Shown: positions 11,221-23,481 of the stretch, in pieces | Numbering within the stretch: position 1 is the stretch's first letter | How the letters are laid out: each line of letters starts with the position of its first letter | Source of the DNA: Euleptes europaea | Taxonomy: Eukaryota; Chordata; Lepidosauria; Squamata; Sphaerodactylidae | Direction: 5' to 3' | Length of the DNA stretch: 64,000 bases | Assembly: GCF_029931775.1 (NCBI RefSeq) | Contig: NC_079325.1 | Coordinates: forward strand, 54,482,286 to 54,546,285 | The notes under the pieces: generated by a model | Told to the model about the DNA's origin: nothing | Databases searched by the model: none | What the model saw: only the letters and a program-made list of their open reading frames with translations | Made by a program: the position numbers and the translations under genes

Positions 11221-12910
11221 CCACTTTGGCTTTCTACAGTAGGCCTCCTGGGTCAGGGTGCCAACCCAGGGAGGAAGGTGCCACAGTTGTAGAAGAGAGA
11301 GAAACGTCGCCTGAGCCTTTTCCGGCTAACTGGGGAGGTGAACTGGGTGGGGGGAGTCCAGCCAGGAGGAAGAGACCGGAGCCTGAGAGTCTCGCCTGCC
11401 TTGCTCTTCTCCCCCTTCCTTGTTGCTGCTCAGCCCTGCAGCAGCAGAACAAGTCCAACAGGTCCAGCCACCAAGGAGAGTGGAGATTCCTCCATAGAAA
11501 TACTCCCTCCCTATCCTTGTGCCAGCAAAGCCAGCTGCTGAGACCACACAGAGGGAACAGAGCTGGCCTGACCAGTCAAGGCCGACCAGGCAGATGCCCA
11601 GGGCAGTGACCTGCCGCCATCCTGGAAACCTTGCACATGTTTGTAGTGAACGCCTTTCTGCTTGCAGCTCCTGATGTTTCCAGAATCCTGTCAGGGATTG
11701 TAGCAGGTTCTGGGAGCTGCTCCCAATCTGCTTGCCAGAAGCAGTGGGAAAGTCCAGGTTGTGGTGCTTCCTTGATTATTAGGGTTGCCAGGTCCCTCTT
11801 TGCCACCAGCGGGGGATTTTTGGGGCGCAGCTTGAGGAGGGTGGGGTTTGGGGAGGGGAGGGACTTCAGTGCCATAGAGTCCAATTGCCAAAGCAGCCAT
11901 TTTCTCCAGGTGAACTGATCCCTATTGGCTGGAGATCAGTTGTAATAGCAGGAGATCTTCAGCTAGTACGTGGTGGTTGGCAACCCACCACGTATTATGG
12001 TGGTGCAAACTAACTGATTATGGTGGTGCAAACTAACTGAAAACTCCCTGGGAAGGAGACCTGCTCTGTCCCTGGTCTTGTCCTTTGTATTTGAACTACT
12101 GGATCCAGCACCAGCTAAGCTCTCCTTGGCCTTGGTGAGCCAATGTACTCAAGTTTGTTTGCACCAAACATGTGCAAGGTTTCAGAACATCCCCCCCAAA
12201 AAGCCGGAGAGAACACACCGGCAAAAAAGACAGGAAAACAATCGTGGTCCTTGCCAAAGTGCTCCAGGCAGTTCAAACAGCACACTGGAGCGATTCAGAG
12301 GCGCAAGGAAGAACCGAAAACAGTTGAACGCAGTTTTCATAAAAACCGGCTCAGCCTCGCTTTGCGAATGAGACACAAGTAGACTTTGTCTGAACAGGTA
12401 AACAAAAATCCGTTAGCAGCCAGGAGCCAAACCGGTTGTGTCTGAACGGACACAAAAAATCCATTCGCAACCTGCTGCTCAAGCGGATTATAAAGGCAGT
12501 TTGAATAGCCCCCCTCTCAGAATCTAGGATGTCCATCTCAGTTGGAGGTGTTTTTTTCCCTACGGACACAAAGGTCTGTATCTTGGTCCAGGGAAGCCCA
12601 GCACCTTCGTAGAAAATAAATTGTATAGATTAATACAATCCACAACGAAGAATGTTTTTGTGTTTTCCTCTTTCCCTGGACGGTTCAATATAAACTTGTC
12701 AGGATAGGGCAGTTGTGGAAGGCGCCCCGGAGGGTGGCATTATGGTCTCTGACACATCTGGCATGAGTGTTTTCAGAGGGTGAGGAGAAATGGGCTTGGA
12801 ATGCCGTGAAGGGTGGCAGAGGTGTGGCACAACCTTCCAGACTGTGTTCCTGTGGAGGTGCACTGAAATGTACAAGAAGAAGGGCTTGTACAAGAAGACT
12901 GGCACGCTTG
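11207..12910. other. Mostly unassigned sequence around a MITE
   Basis: Apart from the MITE at 11780-11986 nothing is recognised. Within 12360-12480 there are two imperfect copies of GTCTGAACRGRYAMACAAAAATCC-like sequence followed by CAGC/CAAC words, so it may be an old repeat. Confidence 0.4.
11780..11986 (-). mobile_element. hAT MITE, type A
   Basis: A near-full copy from TAGGGTTGCC to GGCAACCCA, in reverse orientation, containing the CTCCAGGTGAACTGATC centre. Confidence 0.85.
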
Positions 12911-13093
12911 TAGGGTTGCCAGCCTCCAGGTGGTGGCTGGAGATCTCCCGCTATTACAACTGATCTCCAGGTGACAGAGATCAGTTCCTTTGGAGAAAAT
13001 GGCCACTTTGGAAGATGGACTCTGTGGCATTCTATTCCATTTAAGTCCCTTCCCTCTCCAAACTCCCCCCTCCTCAGGGTCCACCCCCAAAAG
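12911..13093 (+). mobile_element. hAT MITE, type A/B, right end missing
   Basis: TAGGGTTGCCAGCCTCCAGG starts the copy, which fades after CCACCCCCAAAAG near 13093. The following 13094-13250 is AT-rich and I cannot class it. Confidence 0.75.
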
Positions 13094-13267
13094 TTACACC
13101 AACAACAAAGGGGGGAATTAACCCTAAAAAAACCAGAATTAAGTACCCAAAGGTCAAGAAAAAAATTAACATCTGAGGCCAACAGTTATACAATCTAAAA
13201 GTTATGCCTATACAAAATATATATGTATTTATTGCAGGCTAAAATCTAATCACACATATAACACATA

Positions 13268-13577
13268 TAGGTAAAGTAAAAAGGTAAAGGTCCCCTGTGC
13301 AAGCACCGGGTCATTCCTGACCCATGGGGTGACGTCACATCCCGACGTTTACTAGGCAGACTTTGTTTGCGGGGTGGTTTGCCAGTGCCTTCCCCAGTCA
13401 TCTTCCCTTTACCCCCAGCAAACTGGGTACTCATTTTACCGACTGTGGAAGGATGGAAGGCTGAGGCAACCTTGAGTCGGCTACCTGATACTAACTTCCT
13501 TCGGGATCGAACTCAGGTCGTGAGCAGAGCTTGGACTGCAGTACTGCAGCTTACCACTCTGCACCATGGGGCTCCTG
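13268..13577 (-). mobile_element. tRNA-derived SINE, S4 type, with long target duplication
   Basis: The reverse strand begins GAGCCCCATGGTGCAGAGTG with box GAGTTCGATCCCG. The flanks repeat ACACATATAACACATATA on both sides, an 18-bp target-site duplication typical of LINE-driven insertion. Confidence 0.85.
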
Positions 13578-13862
13578 GTAACACATATAACACATATAAG
13601 GCCCTGCAAAAGCCTACCAAATACACATGCTCATGTAACACACTTAGACCTAAAATCACACAATTAGACTCTGACAGCACGTTTTGCTCACAATTTCCAG
13701 ATTCTGGCTAAAATAAAACAGCATCCGGAAAACACGGGCAAAACACGCAGGGAGAGTGAGGCGACCTCTGATGGGCGGAAAAGGCATGCATAATAAAAAA
13801 GAAGCCCCTAAGAAGTCGGCAGGGGTGACTGCGGGAAACATCTCTGCATAAAAGGCCTGGGA

Positions 13863-13915
13863 CTTTCTGCACGCCAAGCAGATGCTCTACCACTGAGCCA
13901 CAGCCTCTCCCCAGG
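13863..13915 (-). mobile_element. S3 SINE head
   Basis: GCAGATGCTCTACCACTGAG is the reverse of the tRNA-like head. Confidence 0.6.
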
Positions 13916-14275
13916 GAAGAAGCAGAGGAGGAAAGGGTTAAACCCCCCCCCCCTTACATCCCCTCCCCAGCATCCCTTCCCTGATTTTCAGAGTGGCCAC
14001 CTGGAGTTTTCAGTTAGCTTTAAAAATACCACCAGAGATCTGAACTCCAGAGTCATACCTAGCTTGGCATTTATTGGATCTGACTCAATCCTGTTCCCCA
14101 AGATTGGCCACCTTTCCTGAAACCTGGGGGATCTCCAAGGGGATGGGCGCCTTACGAAGATGTGACTTAGTCATTGTTAAACTTATGACACATGTTGTTT
14201 TTACTAATTAATGTTGATTTAAAAAATAGATTCCCTGCCCTGAAGAGCTTACAATCTGAAATTGAATTGAGAACT

Positions 14276-14512
14276 AGTTTGGTGTAGTGGTTAGAGCGCC
14301 AGACTAGGATTTGGGAGACCCCAGTCTGAATCCCCGTTCTTCCATGGAAGCTTGCTGGGTGACCGTGGGCCAGTCACACACACTCCTCCTCAGCTACCTC
14401 CCAGGGTTGTTGTGAGGATAAAATGGAGGAGAGAAGAACAATGTAAGCTACTTTGGGTTTCCGTTGGAGAGAAAGGCGAGGTATAAATGAAGTAAATAAA
14501 TAAATGAATGAT
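14276..14512 (+). mobile_element. tRNA-derived SINE, S1 type
   Basis: GTTTGGTGTAGTGGTTAGAG, then a tail AAGTAAATAAATAAATG. Confidence 0.8.
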
Positions 14513-15419
14513 GAATAGGACAGGAGGCAACCAAGAAAGGTAGAGATATGATACAGATATGAGCCTGACTTGGTCGGGAAAGGGCAGGATAGAAGTCGAA
14601 AGAATAAATAAATAAATAAAATAAAATCTGGAGTGGTAAACCAGTTCCTAGCAGGAGGGATTCTAGAAGGACTACAGTCCTGCCCCTGCCCCATTTACTT
14701 TAGACCCAAGCCAACTGGCTCGGACCATTCCTAGATATTTAAGGGTGGGGCTTGAGGAAGGTGAAGTTTAAAGAAGGGAGGGAGTTCAGGGGTGTTTGGT
14801 ATCGTAGAATCCGCTCTCCAAAGTTACCATTTTCTCCAGGGGCACGGATAAGGAGGCTAAAGTTGGTTCCCAGTTGGTACCCAGTTCCCTGTTCACATTT
14901 CCGGGCACCACTGTATGTCTTCTTGCAGGGGACAGTCTGTGGAGTGTGGAGATGTGTAATGTGACGTGGTCCAAAGATTGTTTGGGGGGGGTGCAGCTGA
15001 GCCCCGGTGTCTGTATGTGCATTTGTCCTGGGGGCACCCCACTTGGGAGCGGCTGGCACAAGAACTGGACCAGGACCCAGCATGCGCCCCCTCGGAGGGC
15101 ACAGTCCCCTGAATGTGGGGGTGTATGTTATGTGGTGGTCCACACTTTCTTATGGGGTACAGAGCTGTTAAATTGTCCTCAATACCACTCAGGAACTAGG
15201 AAATGTGAATAAGGAACTGGGAGCCGGGAACCAGCTTCAGCCTCCTGGAACTGATCTTTATAATCTGGAGACTGGTTGGGTTTCTGGGAGAACTCCAGGC
15301 TCCACCTGGAGCTGAAAGAATACATGAGAATCACAGTTTGCTCCCTCTGTTTCAGCTGCAATTAAGAGTTGGAGGGGGGGGGAGAGCTGTAATGGAGCCT
15401 CTCCCCCATAAACACTGCC

Positions 15420-15960
15420 CCTCCAGGTTGAGAAATACCTGAAGATTTGGGAGGTGGAGCCTGGGGGTAGGTGGGAGGGAGCTCAGCAGGGAATAATGCC
15501 AGAAAGTCCACCTTCCAAAGCAGCCATTTCCTCCAGGGGAACTGCTCTCTGCAGACTGGAAATCAGTTGCGATTCTGGGGGATCTCCCAGTAGGGTTGCC
15601 ACTGGTGGGAGGTTTTTGGGGTGGAGCCTGAGGAGGGTGGGGTTTGGGGAGGGACTTCAATGCCATAGAGCCCAATTGCCATAGCTGCCATTTTCTCCAG
15701 GGGAACTGATCTCTATCGGCTGGAGATCAGTTGTAATAGCAGGAGATCTCCAGCTAGTATGTGGTGGTTGGCAACCCTGCCCCCAGGGGAACTGCTCTCT
15801 GCAGTGGGGAGGTAGTTGTGAATTTCCTGCATTGTGCAGGGGGTTGGACTTGATGGCCCTGGTGGTCCCTTCCAACTCTATGATTCTATGACTGAAAATC
15901 AGTTGGGATTCTGGGGGATCTCCAGGCCTCATCTGAACGTTGGCAACCCGATACAACGGC
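15420..15960 (-). mobile_element. Nested and tandem hAT MITEs with a CR1 end inside
   Basis: A type B unit in reverse orientation holds a near-full type A unit (15592-15778). The outer unit's GGAACTGCTCTCTGCAG segment recurs after it and is then split by a CR1 3' end (about 15808-15890), with the outer copy resuming to GGCAACCCGA. Several insertions or a local duplication are needed to explain it. Confidence 0.65.
15808..15890 (+). mobile_element. CR1 LINE 3' end
   Basis: TTGGACTTGATGGCCCTGG and the ATTCTATG-type 3' end are the CR1 signature. Confidence 0.8.
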
Positions 15961-16642
15961 TCGAGACTATAAAAACAGCCAGGCCCCAAACAGCTGAAGT
16001 TGACCACAGCATGAACCAGAGTTTTGGCTGAAGGCGCAGGGGAGGGGAAGCCGGGCTTTTCACAATGCTGCGCAGGAAGAGGTGGACATGACTTGGCAAC
16101 AGAACTGAATGTGGGGAATCAAAGAGGGAGGAATCGGAGTCGCAGCCAAAGCATGATGCCCAACGCAGCTGGGTCATTCCCCCACTGTGCTCTCTCATTG
16201 GGCAAAGGGAAGCGTTTCCACAGCCATGACAAAGAATTCTACTTCCTCCTTGAACCTCCAGGTATCCACACCCCATCCGCTTCTGATTAGCTGATGCCCC
16301 CAATCCTGTTTTGGGTTTTTTTTTTTGGGAGGGGAGGGGAGGTGGTTGAAAAGAATTGCAGGAAAAAACCCACACCCCGCTCCTTTTAACTTCACAGAAA
16401 ACCGGTTTCCTGTTGCTGCCGTTTGCTTGGATTGGCTCCCCAAACACTGCATTACAGAGAAGCTGATCTTTTCCTGGGGTTGCTTAATAACACGGCCATT
16501 TCATTTTACTAGTTCATCAAACAGAGCAAAAGCTGCAAAGTGCTTTGCATATTAATGTTGGCAAGTAACATTTATCAAACAAAAGTAAAAATTAATCAAG
16601 TGCAGGAGTAGTTCATTGGGGGCCACTGGTGACAGTCTAGCT

Positions 16643-16798
16643 CAGGGGTCCCCAACATGGTGCCTGTAGGTGCCATGGTTTTTTGGAATTGAGTGTGGTC
16701 AGGTAGGGCTTTTGCTCAGCAAGGCTTCTGATTGGCTGTGCTGATTTTTAAAAACATTTCTTTGGCAACAGCTGCCACAACAGCACAAGGATTTGCAC
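16643..16798 (+). mobile_element. Left part of a hAT-like element
   Basis: CAGGGGTCCCCAACATGGTG is a typical hAT-Charlie-type terminus. No matching right end is visible before the MITE at 16799. Confidence 0.5.
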
Positions 16799-17407
16799 TA
16801 GGGTTGCCAACCTCCAGGTACTAGCTGGAGATCTTCTGCTATTACAGGGAGGGGACTTCAATCCCGCAGAGTCCTCTTCACCATCGGTGGGAGGTTTTTG
16901 GGGCGGAGCCTGAGGAGGGTGGGGTTTGGGGAGGGGAGGGACTTCAATGCCATAGAGCCCAATTGCCATAGCTGCGATTTTCCCCAGGGGAACTGATCTC
17001 TATTGGCTGGAGATCAGTTGTAATAGCATGTGAGCACTTGTCCCCGTGGTAATCCCACAAACAGCATCCACAGACAAGGAGTCCAAAAGAGAGCTGATTT
17101 ATTGGAAAACATACAGGTATGCAGAGCTTACAGGTGCATTGGCACGAATGGGATCAGGTAGCGCAGTGCAGGGCCTATATGGGAAAGCGTTAGTCACAAC
17201 GAGTCAGGGCACCCCCCCTCCCAACGAGGAGCCGGTCCCACGGGAGATAGCGCTGGAACAGGAATTCGACAGCAGTCTCGACCTTGAGAGGCACCTGGTG
17301 GAATCGAAACTAAAACATTCTCAGTCTGACAGGCTGCTGAGAGCAGAGGAAAGCAGGCCTGACATAGCAAGGGATCTCCAGCCACCACCTGGAGTTTGGC
17401 AACCCTA
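16799..17407 (-). mobile_element. Rearranged hAT MITE hosting the solo LTR
   Basis: A short forward left end (16799-16846) is joined to a reverse copy (about 16847-17023 and 17370-17407) that reads across the solo LTR and ends GGCAACCCTA. Confidence 0.7.
17029..17364 (-). mobile_element. Solo LTR of an LTR retrotransposon, fossil
   Basis: A 336-bp sequence with TG...CA ends is flanked by a perfect 5-bp duplication TAGCA (17024-17028 and 17365-17369). On the minus strand it carries CCAATAAATC near its 3' end, as expected for an LTR polyadenylation signal. It interrupts a hAT MITE exactly, since the MITE reads on across it. No internal region is present. The 5-bp duplication suggests Ty3/gypsy or an endogenous retrovirus; I cannot say which. 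Confidence 0.75.
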
Positions 17408-19132
17408 ATCAATATGAATGATAATTTGGGTTTGGATTGAGAATAAATACTGAAGTATAATGTAAGAAAGGACTTGTTCATTATCGAAGCACCAATAAAT
17501 ATATCTTTAATTTTATCGACCATTTACATTTTTATTCCTGTGAGTGGTTGTGTGGGTAGGGGCCCCAGTGCGCTGCTTTGCCCGGGAGCCTATAATGCTG
17601 TTAAGACGGCCCTGGCAGCAGCCAATTTGTTGCTGCGCCCCCCCCCCCCCATGCCATGGCAGAATTCCAAATGCACCTGCAGGCTCAAAAAGGTCTAGCT
17701 GTTCTACTATCTCTCCCTCCCTCCCACTAGTAGGACACCCCCCCCCCCGTGAGAAAGTATATTTGATTCAGAAAAAGCATGCCCCAGAATCTGACGACTG
17801 ATCAAGTCTGTTATGTGTTCAACTTGGTCACTTTGTTTTCATTCTGTGTATGATTTTGCCGTCAAGTCACCGATGAGTTATGGTGATCCTGAATGGTTTT
17901 CAAGGCAAGAGACGTTTACAGGAGGTGGTTTGCCATTGCCTGCCTCCGTGTGGGCGGAGAGAGTTCAGAGAGAACTGTGACTGGCCCAAGGTCACCCAGC
18001 AGGCTTCATGGGGAAGAGTGAGGACTCGAACCCGGTTCTCCAGATTAGAGTCCGCCACTCTTAACCACGTCACCACACCAGCTACTCGTTGTCATTCTAG
18101 CCATCAGAAATCTGGAGATTTGAAGTCTTACCTTTTAAAACCAAATGAGGGATGATTTTGATTTGCTAGTTTCACCTGAAAATGCCTATTCTGAGTTTGC
18201 TTCTCCCTTGCATGAATCACAACCAATTCTTTATTTTCTGTTACTTTTGCACTAAAATCCACACATTTGTCGATTTTGTACAATCCACACATTTTTTTAA
18301 TGTTATTTGTATGCCATTCAATCCTCATGATAAGTTCTATAGATATTATATTTAGAAATGAGGTACATTTGTGTGCATAAACAAAATCAGTACCTATGAA
18401 AACCATACCTGGCACAGAGGAATCTTTAAAAATATAACCAGTGAAAAGCAGAGAACCAAAACTGTCCACCCAAAAAATTAGAAGTGACAACAGACAAAAC
18501 ACACAGGGAACGTTTGCATCTCCGGAATCCAAACTTTCTACAATGCACAAAGGGCTGTGCAAGCGAGCTCCTCAAAGACACAAACACCAAAGGAAATGGA
18601 TTCACAAACCACCCAGGCAGCCAAATGGACCTCACCAATTCACTGATCTTATCAGAAAGAAGATGAAGTAATTTGGAACTGGCAAATCCAGAGAGAAACT
18701 CAGATATGGTATATTTTGAAAGCACCTCTGGCTTCAGTTTCACTCCTTGGCATCTCCAGTGAAAGAACCCCAGGGAAAAGACTCTGGAAAAGATCTTTCT
18801 AGAATGTCTCTGGTACAGAGTACATAGGTTGGGTCTGGGGTCCCCAACCTGTGTCAGCTGGTAAAAATCACATGTTTGTTTATTTATTTTATTAGATTTA
18901 TACTCCACCCTTTTTCCAGCCAGAGGCAGGCTCAGGGCGCTTACAACGCTTCAACACAATGACATAAAATCATATACAGGATAAATTTATAAAAGCATAA
19001 AGTCTACATTTCATCATTAAAATCCTAGAAAAAAATCCTGACTAGAACAGATGGTGCCCTGACTACGTTGTTCCCCAAATATGGATTAAAAACCAGTTTT
19101 AGTCAATAGTACCATAGAAGGGGATCAACCGA
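17408..19132. other. Largely unassigned, one SINE
   Basis: Outside the SINE at 17838-18092, poly-C runs (17640, 17742) and AT-rich sequence are seen. A T-rich SINE-like tail (TTTATTTATTTTATTAG) lies at about 18875-18900. 19464-20008 also holds nothing I recognise. Confidence 0.4.
17838..18092 (-). mobile_element. tRNA-derived SINE with BovB-type tail
   Basis: The reverse strand has GAACCGGGTTCGAGTCC box and tail CTCTTGCCTTGAAAACC, shared with the 5S SINEs. Confidence 0.75.
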
Positions 19133-19463
19133 TAGGGTTGCCAACCTCCAGGTGGTGGGTGGAGATCTCCCACTATTACAACATCCAGGGGACAGAGATC
19201 AGTTCCACTGGAGAAAATGGATGCTTTGGCAATTGGACTCTATGGCATTGAAGTAGGGTTGCCAACCTCCAGGTACTTGCTGGAGATCTCCTGCTATTAC
19301 AACTGATCTCCAGTCGATAGAGATCCGTTCACCTGGAGAAATTGGCCACTTTGGCTATTGGACTCTATGGCATTGAAGTCTCTCCCCTCCCAAAACCCTG
19401 CCCTCCTCAGGCTCCGCCTCCAAAAATCTCCAGGTATTTCCCAACCCGGAGCTGGCAACCCTA
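19133..19463 (+). mobile_element. Compound (1.5-unit) hAT MITE
   Basis: A left half ending at CTATGGCATTGAAG is followed at 19254 by a complete unit. Outer 8-bp duplications TCAACCGA and TGAACAGA match at six positions. Total length is 331 bp. Confidence 0.8.
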
Positions 19464-20008
19464 TGAACAGACCCTAATAAGTGGTGATACTAGTGGGAAT
19501 AAAATAGTAAAATGGAAACCAAAGGGAGGGAGGGGGGATTTGAGGGAAGGACCCAGAAGATCAGCAATGGGAGGGGAGGGGGAGGGCATAGGGAGATCAG
19601 TGTTGTATAAGCTGTGGCTGCCTTCAACCGTGGGCCTGGCGTTATGGTTTCTCCTCAGTTCCCGTGTATGCAGAGCCTGATTTTGATCAGGACTGTGGTG
19701 CCCACGGAGAAGGGGCTTCGGCCTCCCTCCACCCCCTATAATTTTTCCAGCCTGAATCTGTCCCAGGGAAGTGTTACTGGCCTGGCTGTGGGTATCTACA
19801 CACTCTCCAGGATACCTCAGATAATGCACTTCTGGCATTGTGGAAAAATGATGGGGAGGGGCCTGAAGACCCTATTCCATGGGCACGGTGGTCTTGATCC
19901 TAACTGGTGGAGTTGAGGAGAACCTGTTACTCATGTGTGAATGTATCATATCTGACACAGGGTGGGGACCTCAGACCAGGCCCCTATGTTCTCTGACCCT
20001 GGGGGGAG

Positions 20009-20203
20009 TCTGGTTGCCAGCCTGCAGGTGCGTCCTCCTGAAGACCTCCTGGAATTACCACTGATCTCCAGACTACAGAGATCAGTTCTCATGGAGAAAA
20101 GGGTTGATTTGGAGGGTGGACTCTATAACTGAGGGCCCAAATCCCACCCTCCCTGGTCTCCAAATCTCCAGGAATATCCCAGCACTGAATTGGCAACTCC
20201 ACT
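20009..20203 (+). mobile_element. hAT MITE, type B
   Basis: TCTGGTTGCCAGCCTGCAGG through TTGGCAACTCC, with the type B CCTGGAATTACCACTG segment. Confidence 0.7.
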
Positions 20204-20209
20204 GAAGAG

Positions 20210-20330
20210 CCACTGTCACTCAGAATAGGCAATACTGAGCTTGATGGACCCATGGCCTGACATGGTATGAAGCACTGTGCACACAGGTCTCATGAAGACA
20301 TGAAGCTGCCTTAAACTGACTTAGACCCTT
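20210..20330 (+). mobile_element. S3 SINE, 3' part
   Basis: ACTCAGAATAGGCAATACTG and GAAGACATGAAGCTGCC words. Confidence 0.5.
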
Positions 20331-21462
20331 GGCCTGTCAAGGTCAGGACCAACTGACTCTCGTTTCCGCCGGATCTGCTGCTCTCTAACTGCACAGTATT
20401 TTGCAGTCGAAAAGGGGCTTTTGTCCCCGAAGAAATTCCAGGAGTACCTTGTGATCAGTTATGCATCCCCAGTGAAAATGCAGAGCTTCTGAACCAGTGA
20501 GGGTCTATGCTATATTTCTGAGAATATGCCAATAAAGGTCGATTGATTGATTGACAGCGAGGGAGTGGTCACCGATGTTGTTGTTACACAGTTTGCCACC
20601 CCCCTTCTTTTGATTTTTTTTTTTATTCACGCATGTGTACTAGTGATAAATCACAAGGCTGCTACTAAAAAAACAACACACAACACACACATGAGTCCCT
20701 CCCCCCTGAAAATGCTGCTTTATAATAGGCTGTAGTGTATTTTTTTAAAATGTTACCAGCCCCCCACCAGCCCCACGGCAGGCTTCTTTCATTAGAGCTG
20801 AACCGAGTAGCCAAAGCCGAGTCGCCGGCTCTGTTCCATCCGGCGGAGCACTGAAACTGAACACTTGCTGTGAAACTGATCAAATAAGGGGCCTCACAGT
20901 ATTGCAGCATTCTCTCGCTGGTGCACTCACAAACAAACAAAAAAAGGCTTTCATGCCTTATAAGAGGATGCCGTATAAGGGGGGGGGGGAGCAAATCAGC
21001 CCAGTTCTGTTCCATCCAGCTGAGGACTGACACTGACCACTTGCAGTGAAACTGACCAAATAAGTAGCCTCATAGCATTCCCGCATTCTCTGGCTAGTGC
21101 CCTCACAAATGACTTCAAGGGGAGGGGTTGGAGGTGGGTGGGGGAGGACAAGTGGGAGGGAGGAGAAGATGAGTGCAAGGGAGAAGCAAGAATGTGGGCA
21201 GGGGGAGACAAACCCAAAGTTAAAACTATACCCTGGAGTAGCAATCGAACTGGCCCCGACGCAGCCGTTAACCTCATGGTAAAGCAGCATCCTGAAAACG
21301 CGGGAGAGAGTGGAGTGACTTCTGAAGGTCCGAAAAAACATGCATAATAAAAGCGTGCATAATAAAAACAAAGCCCCAGAGAAGTCGGGCGGGGTGTGTG
21401 TGTGTGAATGCAACAGAAACAATGGAAACAACCTATGCTTAAATGGCCTTAGTCTATCAAGT

Positions 21463-21607
21463 CTGGGAGTGACTCTCCAGGGTAACCAGTAGAGATCTTT
21501 CACATCACCTGCTACCTGACTCCTGTAACCAGAGATGCTGGAGGTTGAACCTGCAACTTTCTGCATGCAAAGCAGATGCGCTTCCATTGAGCCACGGACC
21601 CTCCCCA
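21463..21607 (-). mobile_element. S3 SINE
   Basis: ATCTTTCACATCACCTGC and GCAAAGCAGATGCGCTTCC. Confidence 0.7.
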
Positions 21608-21614
21608 TGGGCTA

Positions 21615-21805
21615 TGTGTGCGTGTGAAGTTGCAGCTGACTTATGGTAGCCCCAGCACGGGGCTTTCAGGTCAAGGGAGAAGCAGAGGTGGTTTACTGTT
21701 GTCTTCCTCTGCAGAGTCTTCCTTGGTGGTCCCCCATCCAAGTACCAACCCTGCTTAGCTTCCAAGATCTGACAAAATCAGGCTATACCATGCTGCCTCC
21801 CCCCA
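21615..21805 (-). mobile_element. 5S rRNA-derived SINE
   Basis: Reverse strand: GGAAGCTAAGCAGGGTTGG and GTACTTGGATGGGGGACC match 5S rRNA internal promoter words. Confidence 0.75.
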
Positions 21806-21909
21806 CCCCCGTCCCCCGTGGGCTATAGCTCAGTGATAAAGCACAGGCTTTGTGTGCTGCCAGGTCCCAGCAACTCTAGTTAAAAGGTCCTCACAAACAT
21901 GAGAGAGCC

Positions 21910-22012
21910 GGTTTCAGAGAGTTGCCATGTTGGTCTGCAGTGGAACAGCTAGATTCGAGTCCAGGAGCACCTTAGAGACTGACAAGATTTTCAAGATATC
22001 AGCTTTTGAGGG
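21910..22012 (-). mobile_element. Fragment of a hammerhead family 2 relative
   Basis: TTTCAGAGAGTTGCCATG, GAGTCCAGGAGCACCTTAGA and the trailing ATCAGCTTTTGAGGGTCAG match the 59.5-kb arm. Confidence 0.6.
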
Positions 22013-22017
22013 TCAGA

Positions 22018-22235
22018 GAGAGTCAATGTAGCCTAGTGGTTAGAGTGCTGGACCAGGATCTGGGAGACCCAGGTTCGAATCCCCACTCTCCCATGGAAGC
22101 TTGCTGGATGACCTTGGGCCAGTCACACACACTCAGCCCAACCTACTTCATATGGTTGTTGTGAAGGAGGAGAGGAGAATTATGTAAGCTGTTTTGGGTC
22201 CCTGTTAGGGGAGAAAGACAGGGCTTTGAAACAAA
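22018..22235 (+). mobile_element. tRNA-derived SINE, S1 type
   Basis: GTAGCCTAGTGGTTAGAGTG and CCAGGTTCGAATCCCC boxes are well kept. Confidence 0.8.
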
Positions 22236-23274
22236 CATACCACAATCCCTTCAAGATTTGCTTTTGTCCAATCTATTACCAATACACATCCATGCATTAG
22301 TAACGCAGAAGAGGAAACCACAGCTGTGACACACTGCACATGCACTGAGAGCTGTGTGAACTTCAGAAATAAAAACAGAACATTGCAGGACTCCTGAGGC
22401 TTCAGTTCTGCTTTGGAAACAAGAGAAAGTGATTCCGAACTCCAAAATCCAGGGAGAAATTCAGAGGAGGAGAATTTTGGAAATATCCCTGTGAGCAGCA
22501 CACTTAGGACCAGAAGAAGAAGCAATGCAACAAACTCTGTTCGGTTTCAAAAGGTTGCTTGCTTAGTCACCTGGGGGGATGCTATTTACTCATCCTAGGG
22601 CTAGGCAAAGGGCTCGTTGCAAGCCAGCCTTACATTTCCTTGCAAGATGGGAAAAGAACCTCTCCAGGCCGAAAGGTCGACAGTTTCTGCCCAGCCACTT
22701 CTGATTACACGAGGCCGCGTGAGCTCATTTGCCTGCGTAGGAGTTGCCTTCAGTTCTTAGTCATTCCAGGGGCGAGTTCTGTGAACTCAGCAATTAAACC
22801 ACAAGAGGGATTCTTTATTTTCTTACATACAGTTCCTCTCCCTATGCAGATGGGTGTTTTTTGAGCCGAGGCCATTTCATCGTTTACCTGGCCCTGATCT
22901 TACAAAGCAGCAGGGACAAGGCAGTTTTTAAGCGGGCAGAAAGGTGGTTTGAGAAACAGCCTCCCTTCCTACATTCTCTGAAGCACCAGGCAGGAGACAT
23001 TTATCCCCCCCATACGTGTCTGTTTGCTAATTAAAGCCAACAGAACTGCAAATTGAGCTGGAGGGAACAGAGTTAATCCATGAAATTGTTCCCTTAGATG
23101 AAAAATGTGGCTTTATAAACCAGATTCAAATCACAGTAGTTATGATTAATTTTCGGTGTCTTCTTCTCCCTTCAAAAAAATCTTAAGGGCGGGAGTTATC
23201 CTGGAGTTTTCCCATTTCATCCCTGTGAGGTAGGCCAGTTGGCAAGACGTGGACTGGCCCTGCTCCATCTGGAG
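22236..23274. other. No gene recognised
   Basis: Low repeat content. GAACTC...AATTAAACC-rich stretch near 22780 has no known match to me. Confidence 0.4.
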
Positions 23275-23478
23275 TAGGGCTGCCAACCTCCAGGTGGTGG
23301 CTGGAGCTCTCCTGCTATTACAGCTGATCTCTAGGCGATAGAAATCAGTTACCCTGGAGAAAATGTCCGCTTTGACCATTGGACTCTATGGCATTGAAGT
23401 CCCTCCCCAAACTCCACCCTCCTCAGACTCCACCACTAAAATCTCCATGTATTTCCAAACCTGGAACTGGCAACCCTA
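23275..23478 (+). mobile_element. hAT MITE, type A
   Basis: TAGGGCTGCCAACCTCCAGG to GGCAACCCTA, full length, followed three bases later by another copy. Confidence 0.85.
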
Positions 23479-23481
23479 ATC

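Noticed and set aside
16799-17407. 8-bp duplication around the MITE that hosts the solo LTR
   Set aside because: Flanks ATTTGCAC and ATCAATAT do not match well; the copy is rearranged.
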